Source: Alphaproteobacteria bacterium
GTDB lineage: Bacteria > Pseudomonadota > Alphaproteobacteria > UBA6615
Assembly: GCA_013003285.1 (NCBI GenBank)
Contig: JABDJY010000341.1
Span: 1 to 12,659 of the forward strand
Reading direction: 5' to 3'
Length of the DNA: 12,659 bases
In this document: positions 7,091 to 12,659 of the stretch, in pieces
How the letters are laid out: each line of letters begins with the position of its first letter
How positions within the stretch are numbered: the stretch's first letter is position 1
Program-made: the position numbers and the translations under genes
Notes under the pieces: generated by a model
What the model was told of the DNA's origin: nothing
Seen by the model: only the letters and a program-made list of their open reading frames with translations
The model's database searches: none

Positions 7091-8109
7091 GCCGCGCCCT
7101 CCAATTCCGCCTTCTTCGCCGCGATATCGATGCCGAACAGACGCGCCTGATTTTCGCCCAGGATCTTTCGCTTATCCTCCTCCGTGATCTGCGGAAAGCC
7201 GTAACGGTCCTGCAACTCGTCATCGATCTCCATGTTCCAGAACCATTCGATGGCCGGTTGCGGATTGCCCAGAAGCGGCGTCTCGGAACCGAACAAAATA
7301 CGGTCCGAGCCCACATCGCGTAGCAAGCGGCCGATATAGGTCTTGAACTCCCAAGGAGCGACCACGGGCATATTCATCACCCCCGACAGCACCAGAACCA
7401 CATTGGCGAAACGCGAGGCGATATAAACCGTCTCCTCGAAATAGGGCAGCGCCAGATGGTGGATGGCGAATGTCATGTCGGGAAAATCCATCGCCGCCTG
7501 CTGCACATCGACCGGCCGCAGATCGTCCAGGCTGGCCCGCGTGATGGGATTGCCCTTGTGGAACTGCATTACCGTGACGCCCAGATCGCGGGCTTTTTCG
7601 TACAGGGGATAGGCGATTCTCGGATCGTCGCAGCGCCATGACTTGCCGTCGATATGGGCGTTGTAAAATTTGAACGAAACCGAACCCATATCGTTGGCCT
7701 GGCGTTCCATGTCGTCCAAGGCGGCGTTCAAACTGGGATAGCTGGGGTCGACGGCGCCACAGAACAGCGCGCGCTCGGGGAAGGCTTTGGCGAATTCGTA
7801 CTGGGCTTTGACCGGCGCGAATCCGTCCTTATAGACGTCATAGAGCGGCACCGCCTGGGCCATCACCATGTCGATGCAGGAATCCTCGAAAATCAGCCGG
7901 CCGAGGTCTTCCGCCGTCCATCTTCGGGCAAAATCGCCGATCGGGTCTTTGATGCCATAGGCCGCATCCTGACCCGGCGGGCGGCGCTTGGCGACGCGGC
8001 GGAGCTGCCCCAGCCGGTCCAAATGACTATCGGGGCGGGCGAAATTTTCGTCCGAATTGTCGTACATATGCACCACATTATCGAACACAAACACATCGTC
8101 GTTCAGCAT
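7087..8109 (-). CDS. Amidohydrolase-2 family TIM-barrel protein with atypical metal site
   Basis: The predicted protein has 340 residues from the ATG at 8109, which is preceded by GAGAGAG about 9 bases upstream. A longer frame from 8226 adds 39 residues without family similarity. The layout follows the ACMSD/resorcylate-decarboxylase group of metal-dependent decarboxylases and hydrolases: an N-terminal strand FVFDNVVHMYD, K147 in VSFKFYN, H184 in MQFHKG, H217-H218 in FAIHHLALP, and a final DRILFGSETPLL. Two usual ligands differ. The N-terminal HxH or ExH is H14-x-Y16, and the last-strand aspartate is E276. The enzyme could therefore bind its metal differently or have lost catalysis. Cysteines C78, C117 and C160 are scattered and give no obvious Fe-S motif. 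It overlaps the NifU-domain gene by 4 bases and is divergent from the IPNS-like oxygenase. Confidence 0.88.
   Translation of the reverse strand: MLNDDVFVFDNVVHMYDNSDENFARPDSHLDRLGQLRRVAKRRPPGQDAAYGIKDPIGDFARRWTAEDLGRLIFEDSCIDMVMAQAVPLYDVYKDGFAPVKAQYEFAKAFPERALFCGAVDPSYPSLNAALDDMERQANDMGSVSFKFYNAHIDGKSWRCDDPRIAYPLYEKARDLGVTVMQFHKGNPITRASLDDLRPVDVQQAAMDFPDMTFAIHHLALPYFEETVYIASRFANVVLVLSGVMNMPVVAPWEFKTYIGRLLRDVGSDRILFGSETPLLGNPQPAIEWFWNMEIDDELQDRYGFPQITEEDKRKILGENQARLFGIDIAAKKAELEGAA
7097..7102 (-). promoter_or_regulatory. Strong ribosome site of the NifU gene inside the amidohydrolase gene
   Basis: The complement reads GGAGGG, 7 bases before the NifU-domain ATG at 7090 and wholly inside the last codons of the amidohydrolase. 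With the ATGA overlap it fixes the NifU start and indicates coupled translation. Confidence 0.7.
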
Positions 8110-8151
8110 CGCAATCACTCTCTCAAAGCCATCCAAGCCTATTTCTACACC

Positions 8152-8168
8152 CGAAATCCCACGAAATC
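8152..8168. repeat. Tandem CGAAATC repeat in the divergent gap
   Basis: CGAAATC occurs at 8152-8158 and again at 8162-8168, a period of 10 bases. It lies 43-59 bases upstream of the amidohydrolase start and about 120 upstream of the IPNS-like start. One-turn spacing makes it a possible activator or operator site, but the units are short. A longer GC-rich dyad, GCGCCGG (8213-8219) with CCGGCGC (8256-8262), is also in this 174-base gap. No confident -10/-35 pair was found for either gene. Confidence 0.25.
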
Positions 8169-8270
8169 GCGTCCACAGCGCCGTTGCCGTTCTGCCCATA
8201 CAGCCATAGAATGCGCCGGTCTCCAATAATAAGCGCGCGTTGCAGCCCTGCAGTGCCGGCGCGACGAATA

Positions 8271-8277
8271 AGGAGGT
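8271..8277 (+). promoter_or_regulatory. Near-consensus ribosome site of the IPNS-like oxygenase
   Basis: AGGAGGT ends 6 bases before the ATG at 8284. It is the closest match to the consensus Shine-Dalgarno among the genes in this window and fixes the start. Confidence 0.85.
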
Positions 8278-8283
8278 ATTGTT

Positions 8284-9336
8284 ATGGACGGAAATATTAG
8301 TTCACAGGCTGGTAACAGTGAGCGCGATATCGAGCGCCGCACGTTACCGGTACTTGATGTGGGACCTGCGCTGACCGGCGACAAAGACGCCATCGCCGCG
8401 CTCGCCGAACAATGGCGCGAGGTTTGGGAAACCATCGGCTTTATGTGCATCGTCAATCACGGTGTTCCGGCCGAGACCATCAAGAACCTCGAAGCCCAGG
8501 CCAAGCGCTTCCATGATTTGCCGCTCGACGTGAAAATGAGCGTCGCCGTCACCCGCGATCAAAAAGGCTACACGCCATCGCGTTCGGCGATCACCACCCA
8601 TTCGGAATTCCACGACAGCCGCAAGCTCGACACGGTCGAATGTCTGGTCGTCGCGACCGATTATCCCGACGACAACCCCTATGTGCAGGCGGGCGAACAG
8701 TTCTACGGCAAGATGCCCTGGCTGCCGGAAGAAACCGTGCCCGGTCTGCGGGCCGCCGCCGAAACCTATATGGAAACCATCGGCGCGCTGGGAAAGAAAT
8801 TGCTGCCCGTGTGGGCGCTATCGCTGGATCTGCCGGAAGATTATTTCGCGCCCCTGTTCGAGGACCACTACACCTATTTCCGCATGGCGAAGTATCCGCC
8901 GTTCCCGGACCTCGGCGACGGCGAAATGGGCGTCAACGCCCACGCCGATACCGGCTTCATGACCTTCCTGCCAACGGCCAACGAAGAGGGCCTACAGGTG
9001 CTCGATACCGACGGCACCTGGTTCTGGCCGGAACTGCCGGAAGGCGCACTGATCGTCAATGCCGGGCAATTCCTCGGCCGCTGGTCTAACGACCGGTTCC
9101 GCGCCACGCCTCACCGGGTGGTACCGCCGGTGCATAATGACCGCTACTCGCTGGCCTGTTTCATCAACCCCAACTTCGAGGCGGTCGGCGAGTGCCTGCC
9201 GACCTGCACCGGCCCGGGCAATCCGCCGAAATACCCGACCCAGACCTATCGGGAATTTTTCAACTGGTACATGACCAACACCTTCACCCATTACGGCAAG
9301 TTAAAAGAAGTCGACGGGAAGGCGGTCGAGGCGTAA
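8284..9336 (+). CDS. Isopenicillin-N-synthase-like Fe(II)/2-oxoglutarate oxygenase
   Basis: The protein has 350 residues, the usual length for the IPNS/GA-oxidase/ACC-oxidase superfamily. An N-terminal DIOX_N region is visible (LPVLDVGPAL at 21-30, WETIGFMCIVNHGVP at 48-62). The jelly-roll core carries the iron triad H220-x-D222 in GVNAHADTGFMTF and H277 in RATPHRVV. The 2-oxoglutarate pair R287-x-S289 lies in NDRYSLACFINPN, so 2-oxoglutarate rather than an IPNS-type oxygenation is likely. Members hydroxylate, desaturate or cyclise small molecules in the cytoplasm. The glutathione S-transferase follows after 47 bases on the same strand, probably in one transcript. It is divergent from the atypical amidohydrolase. 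It is unrelated in sequence to the TauD-type enzyme at the left of the window, so the cluster has two separate non-haem iron oxygenases. The substrate is unknown. Confidence 0.93.
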   Translation: MDGNISSQAGNSERDIERRTLPVLDVGPALTGDKDAIAALAEQWREVWETIGFMCIVNHGVPAETIKNLEAQAKRFHDLPLDVKMSVAVTRDQKGYTPSRSAITTHSEFHDSRKLDTVECLVVATDYPDDNPYVQAGEQFYGKMPWLPEETVPGLRAAAETYMETIGALGKKLLPVWALSLDLPEDYFAPLFEDHYTYFRMAKYPPFPDLGDGEMGVNAHADTGFMTFLPTANEEGLQVLDTDGTWFWPELPEGALIVNAGQFLGRWSNDRFRATPHRVVPPVHNDRYSLACFINPNFEAVGECLPTCTGPGNPPKYPTQTYREFFNWYMTNTFTHYGKLKEVDGKAVEA

Positions 9337-9383
9337 ATCCTCAACCCAAATTTACATCCACAGCATCTTGGAGTTCGTCCCCC

Positions 9384-10259
9384 ATGGTTAAATTAGTTCG
9401 TTCCGACATCCTCACCACCGAGGTGCTGGATTGGAAAGGCCTTCACCTGTTCCACTTCCCGAGCTCGTCCTGTTCGCAAAAGACGCGGATATTCCTGACC
9501 GAGAAGGGTGTCGAGTGGGAGCCCCATCCGATTAATCTGATGACCCACGAAAATTTCACCGACTGGTATTTGGGGATCAATCCGCGCGGCCTGGTGCCGG
9601 CCCTGGTGCATGACGGCGATGTGCATATCGAAAGCAACGACATCATGCGCTATGTCGACGAGACGTTCGACGGTCCCCAGCTGTTCCCGCAGGACGAGGC
9701 GGCGCTGGCCTATGTTCTGAAGTCCATGAAGGATGAGGATAATCTGCACCTTTGCGTGCGCTCGCTGACCTTCCGCTACATGGCGCCCAACGAGTTGTTG
9801 CGCAAAGACCCGGACGCGCTCGACGTTTACGAGAAGGCCGGCTCGGGCCAGGTCGCCGGCGAGGCCGACACCCATAAGGCCGTCGAAGTCGATTTTTGGC
9901 GCAAGATGGCGGTCGACGGTATTCCCGTTTCGCAAGCGCTTGCCGCGGTGGCGGCTTTCGAGCCCCATTTCAAGGAATTAAACGACCGGCTCGCCAAGCA
10001 TGAATGGCTCATGCCAGACGGCTTTTCCGCCCTCGACATCACCTGGTGGATCAGTGTCTTCCGTCTAAAGTTCCTGGGCTACCCGATGGAACGGTTCCCC
10101 CAACTCAACGCCTGGTACGAAACTTTGGCCGAACGGCCCCACTTCATGGCGGAAGTGGCGATGCCGCCCGAGCGCGTCGAAGGCGCCAGCCAGCATCAGG
10201 CCAATATGGCCGCCGCCGGTGAAAGCCTGCCGCAAATCATGGCCGCCAACGGGTATTAG
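9384..10259 (+). CDS. Glutathione S-transferase family protein with zeta-like SSC motif
   Basis: The predicted protein has 291 residues, longer than the usual 200-230. The N-terminal thioredoxin-like domain spans about 18-98. It shows S28-S29-C30 in SSSCSQKTRIFLTEKG, resembling the SSCxxR motif of zeta-class enzymes (maleylacetoacetate isomerase). It also shows the cis-proline P72 in NPRGLVPAL and the glutathione-binding E83-S84 in ESNDIMRYVDE. The C-terminal all-helical domain follows, with an extended insert around 108-160 and a family-like LMPDGFSALDITWW segment, so it is not an ordinary zeta GST. I chose the ATG at 9384 because TTGGAG precedes it by 10 bases. A frame starting at 9192 would overlap the oxygenase by 145 bases. 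Possible roles are glutathione-dependent isomerisation, ether cleavage or conjugation of an intermediate made by the co-transcribed oxygenase. Confidence 0.9.
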   Translation: MVKLVRSDILTTEVLDWKGLHLFHFPSSSCSQKTRIFLTEKGVEWEPHPINLMTHENFTDWYLGINPRGLVPALVHDGDVHIESNDIMRYVDETFDGPQLFPQDEAALAYVLKSMKDEDNLHLCVRSLTFRYMAPNELLRKDPDALDVYEKAGSGQVAGEADTHKAVEVDFWRKMAVDGIPVSQALAAVAAFEPHFKELNDRLAKHEWLMPDGFSALDITWWISVFRLKFLGYPMERFPQLNAWYETLAERPHFMAEVAMPPERVEGASQHQANMAAAGESLPQIMAANGY

Positions 10260-10293
10260 GGCGCGGCGAGAGGCACACTCTTCACAAGTAGTT

Positions 10294-10408
10294 CCTCATG
10301 CTGAGCTTGTCGAAGTATGAGCCCTGCAACACCTCGATCCTCCTGCCTGCGCGAAGCCGAGGCTTCGCTTCAGCGAAGGCTGGTCGACAGGCTCAGGACG
10401 AGGTGTTG
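10294..10408. repeat. Hairpin-rich intergenic repeat between convergent genes
   Basis: The 172-base gap between two convergent genes holds nested inverted repeats. The outer arms (10294-10313 and 10384-10403) contain CTGAGCTTGTCGA and its near complement and agree at 17 of 20 positions. Perfect 10-base arms CAACACCTCG (10327-10336) and CGAGGTGTTG (10399-10408) overlap the outer right arm, so these two pairings exclude each other. Inside are two small hairpins, GCGAAGCC/GGCTTCGC (10351-10368) and CTTCGCT/AGCGAAG (10363-10378), which also overlap. The CTGAGCTTGTCGAAG core is a type of short repeat seen many times in alphaproteobacterial genomes between genes (from memory). It may act as a bidirectional terminator or mRNA-end protector; there is no T-run. 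Confidence 0.65.
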
Positions 10409-10431
10409 CGGTTATAGCGCTCAAAAGCCCC

Positions 10432-11397
10432 TTACAGCTTCAACAGCTGCTTGGCGTTGCCGTTGAGGATCTTGTCCTTGTCCTCATTATTGAGGTGGAT
10501 GCTTTCCATCCACTCGACACCCGGAGGGTTCATCACAAACGGATAGTCGACCGAGAACAGGATCCGGTCGACGCCCAATTCCTGGATGCAGCACAGCAAG
10601 GCGGGATCGGAGAAATTACCGCTGGTGGTGATGTAGAAATGCTCGCTGAAAGCGTCGCGGAACGCCATCGGCTTATTGCCCGGCCGCGCCAACGCACTAT
10701 CGATGCGCCACAGCAGGAACGGCAGCCCCTCGCCCATATGACCCAAGATGATCTCGGTACCGGGATATTTATCGAGCACGCCGCTGAGCACGATGCGAAT
10801 ACCCGCCGTCGCGGTTTCCACCGTGAAGCCCCAACCGGCGGTCAAAAAGCCGGGATAGTCATCCGTATAGGGCTTGTAATAGGCATCGATCACCGCCGGG
10901 TGCGGCATGGCCGGATGAATATAAAGCGGCACATCGAGCGCCTGGGCGCGCTCGAACACCGGCCAGAAGCGCTTGTCGTCGAAGAACACGCCGTCGGTCA
11001 GGCCGTGGATCATGGCGCCCTTGAAGCCGAGTTTGGTGACCGTCCGCTCTAGCTCATCGGCCGAGGCTTGCGGGTCGGGTGTCGGCAGGGCGGCGAAGGC
11101 GGCGAACCGATCGGGCTGGGTGGATACAAATTCTGCCAGACGGTCATTGGCGCCAATCGACATGGCCACCGACATCTCCGGCGCCATGCGCTGGGTGGCT
11201 GGCGGGGCGTGGGACAGTACCTGGACGTCGATCCCCGCCTCGTCCATCTCGCGGATACGGAGCTCGCCCAGATCCTCGAGCCGTTCCTGTATGGCCGTGG
11301 GACCGCCGGCGTCGGCTGTCGTCAGCTGCGCCGACACTTCCAAATCCCAATAATGTTCTTCGATCGCGATGACCTGTTGGCCGCGTTTGGTCGTCAT
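10432..11397 (-). CDS. Amidohydrolase-2 family protein, resorcylate/ACMS decarboxylase-like
   Basis: The protein has 321 residues, the normal length for this TIM-barrel group, which performs metal-dependent non-oxidative decarboxylation of aromatic or unsaturated acids, or hydrolysis. The expected metal ligands are present: E13-x-H15 in IAIEEHYWD, H161 in LYIHPAMPHP, H220 in ILGHMGEGLP and D284 in ILFSVDYPF. The arrangement matches gamma-resorcylate decarboxylase, and FKGAMIHG (125-132) and GNFSDPALL (260-268) are also typical. No signal peptide is present. The ATG at 11397 follows an AAGGGGA site 8 bases upstream. It is a lone minus-strand gene, convergent with the GST and divergent from the histidine kinase. 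Compared with the other amidohydrolase in the window it has an intact metal site, so it is the more credible decarboxylase or hydrolase of the module. Confidence 0.92.
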   Translation of the reverse strand: MTTKRGQQVIAIEEHYWDLEVSAQLTTADAGGPTAIQERLEDLGELRIREMDEAGIDVQVLSHAPPATQRMAPEMSVAMSIGANDRLAEFVSTQPDRFAAFAALPTPDPQASADELERTVTKLGFKGAMIHGLTDGVFFDDKRFWPVFERAQALDVPLYIHPAMPHPAVIDAYYKPYTDDYPGFLTAGWGFTVETATAGIRIVLSGVLDKYPGTEIILGHMGEGLPFLLWRIDSALARPGNKPMAFRDAFSEHFYITTSGNFSDPALLCCIQELGVDRILFSVDYPFVMNPPGVEWMESIHLNNEDKDKILNGNAKQLLKL

Positions 11398-11501
11398 GCT
11401 GTTTTCCCCTTACTCGGCTAAATGCCGTTATGGGGTAGAGACTACCAGCAAGAACCAACGGCGTCAGGCACCCAAATCGCTATTTTCCGAACATCACCAA
11501 C

Positions 11502-11529
11502 ATGAACACCGGGTGAACGGGTGGTTCAT
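11502..11529. promoter_or_regulatory. Imperfect dyad in the divergent amidohydrolase/kinase gap
   Basis: ATGAACACC (11502-11510) faces GGTGGTTCAT (11520-11529), whose complement is ATGAACCACC. The arms differ by one base of length, so the symmetry is imperfect. The site lies about 60-87 bases upstream of the kinase start and about 105-132 upstream of the amidohydrolase start, within a 191-base gap. It is an operator candidate only. I see no clear promoter hexamers, and the kinase start has a weak ribosome site. Confidence 0.25.
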
Positions 11530-11588
11530 CATTGATTTAGCCGGCGTTCGCTAGAAAGGCCCCGAAACGAAATCGGGCACGGCGTACA

Positions 11589-12659
11589 ATGGCAGATATC
11601 GCATTTGGACCACGGCGGCGTAGGTTCTCTATTTCCGTCACCGAAGAATGGCGGCGGTTGAGCCTCGCGCGCCAGTTCGTATGTATGGGTTCAGTCATTT
11701 TGCTGGCGGGCATGATCGTCATCGGATTTTGGGTAACGCGGCAAATCGAAAACGGTGTGACGCACAATACGGCGACCTCGACGGCCCTCTATATGGACAG
11801 CCTAATAGAACCGTTGGTCCAACCACTGGCCAAGGGCGACACGCTATCGCCCCAAGTTCAGGACGATCTGGACAATCTGTTGCAGAGCACCTCACTGGGC
11901 CGGAAAGTCGTGTCCATAAAGGTTTGGAAAAAAGACGGCCTTATCGCCTATGCCAGCAATCGGTCGCTGATTGGCCAGGTTTTTCCACCATCGGATGATT
12001 TGCAAGCCGCTTGGGCCGGCGAAGTCACGGCGGAATTTGATTCCCTGGATGATGAGGAAGATGCCTCGGAGCGAATTTCCGGCATGCCACTTCTGGAAAT
12101 GTATAGCCCCATTCGGGAACGCTCCACGGGTCGCATCATTGCCGTCGCCGAGTTCTATGAATCCGCCACACGCCTCCAAGAGAATCTGTTTTGGGCCAAT
12201 CTGAAGAGTTGGCTGGTCGTCGGCGCCGTCACGATCCTAATGCTCGGACTGCTGTCCATCATCGTCTTCCGCGGCAGCCGAACCATCGTTCGCCAACAAA
12301 ACGCGCTGAAACTTAGGGTGTCCGAACTGTCCACACTGTTGGAGCAAAACGAGGATCTGCGTAGTCGCGTGCAAATGGCGTCGCGTCGAACGACCGAAAT
12401 TAACGAGAGCTATCTTCGAAAAGTTAGCTCAGATCTCCACGACGGCCCAACCCAGCTTTTAGCGCTCGCGGCACTTCGCATCGACGCGATCAAATCGCTT
12501 GTGTCCGAGGTTGTGTCCATACCCTGTACGGCTGGCGCAGATCTCGAGATCGTCAAAGAATCGGTAAACGACGCCCTCTCCGAAATTCGCAATCTATGCC
12601 ATGGCCTTAGTTTGCCGGAATTGGAATCAATGTCACCGGTCGAGGTGCTGGAAAGCGCC
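11589..12659 (+). CDS. Membrane sensor histidine kinase, HisKA_3 (NarL-partner) type, 3' truncated
   Basis: The frame opens at ATG 11589 and stays open for 357 codons to the window edge. A basic N-terminus (RRRRF) precedes TM1 at about 28-49. An extracytoplasmic region of about 155 residues (50-205) contains a PAS/Cache-like pattern (VSIKVWKKDGLIAYASNRSLIG at 108-129) and an acidic patch (DSLDDEEDASE, 151-161). TM2 is at about 206-228, followed by a short coiled-coil linker (235-270). The dimerisation and phosphoacceptor domain has H284 in SSDLHDGPTQLL and the second-helix sequence EIRNLCHGLSLPEL (332-345), as in DesK/NarX-type kinases. The ATPase domain is beyond the window. Such kinases phosphorylate LuxR-type response regulators, normally encoded next door. 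Third codon positions look less GC-rich than in the catabolic genes. No start with a strong ribosome site was found; a later ATG at 11685 would remove the charged N-terminus. Confidence 0.88.
   Translation, partial: MADIAFGPRRRRFSISVTEEWRRLSLARQFVCMGSVILLAGMIVIGFWVTRQIENGVTHNTATSTALYMDSLIEPLVQPLAKGDTLSPQVQDDLDNLLQSTSLGRKVVSIKVWKKDGLIAYASNRSLIGQVFPPSDDLQAAWAGEVTAEFDSLDDEEDASERISGMPLLEMYSPIRERSTGRIIAVAEFYESATRLQENLFWANLKSWLVVGAVTILMLGLLSIIVFRGSRTIVRQQNALKLRVSELSTLLEQNEDLRSRVQMASRRTTEINESYLRKVSSDLHDGPTQLLALAALRIDAIKSLVSEVVSIPCTAGADLEIVKESVNDALSEIRNLCHGLSLPELESMSPVEVLESA

Noticed and set aside
8110..8226. 39-residue N-terminal extension of the atypical amidohydrolase
   Set aside because: The added residues resemble no family sequence, and the ATG at 8109 has a GAGAGAG site and starts just before the first barrel strand.
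9192..9383. 64-residue N-terminal extension of the GST into the oxygenase gene
   Set aside because: It lies mostly in another frame of the oxygenase, and the thioredoxin-like domain starts naturally after the ATG at 9384.
10341..10403. CRISPR-like or transposon-end interpretation of the inverted repeats
   Set aside because: There are no regularly spaced direct repeats, no spacers, no transposase and no target-site duplication; a palindromic intergenic repeat explains it better.

Overview
The window is high-GC, densely packed bacterial DNA. Its gene content is typical of an environmental Alphaproteobacterium, perhaps Rhodospirillales-like: a TAXI-type TRAP transporter, TauD-like and IPNS-like oxygenases, amidohydrolase-2 proteins, and a DUF1501 protein. 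The assignment to a lineage is inference from gene content and codon style, not from a marker gene. No tRNA, rRNA, CRISPR array, transposase or integrase was seen.

Layout. Positions 1-231 hold the 3' end of a DUF1501-type gene that converges on the cluster. Four genes on the minus strand, read from 5563 down to 240, form a probable transcription unit: a PhzS-like FAD aromatic monooxygenase, a TAXI solute-binding protein, a fused TRAP permease and a TauD-type Fe(II)/2-oxoglutarate dioxygenase. Divergent from this unit is an alpha/beta hydrolase of the FrsA / 2,6-dihydropseudooxynicotine hydrolase type (5667-6737). Next, on the minus strand, comes a translationally coupled pair: an amidohydrolase-2-like protein with an altered metal site (7087-8109) and a stand-alone NifU-domain protein (6746-7090). 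Divergent from that pair is a plus-strand pair: an isopenicillin-N-synthase-like oxygenase (8284-9336) and a glutathione S-transferase with a zeta-like SSC motif (9384-10259). A hairpin-rich repeat (10294-10408) separates it from a second, canonical amidohydrolase/decarboxylase (10432-11397, minus). The window ends inside a membrane sensor histidine kinase of the HisKA_3 type (11589 onward).

How the genes may work together. The set reads as an uptake-and-catabolism module for a small organic acid, probably aromatic or heteroaromatic. The TAXI-TRAP system would import the substrate. The flavin monooxygenase and two non-haem iron oxygenases would oxidise it. The alpha/beta hydrolase would cleave a C-C, ester or amide bond. 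The two TIM-barrel enzymes would decarboxylate or hydrolyse intermediates, and the GST would isomerise or conjugate one. The NifU-domain protein suggests an Fe-S requirement, but no obvious Fe-S enzyme lies in the window. The substrate cannot be read from the sequence. The individual families are recognisable; this combination is not one I can name as a known pathway.

Regulation. There is no DNA-binding regulator in the window apart from the truncated histidine kinase, whose response regulator would lie beyond the right edge. Several short dyads and tandem repeats in the divergent intergenic regions are operator candidates. No stretch over 300 bases lacks a gene.
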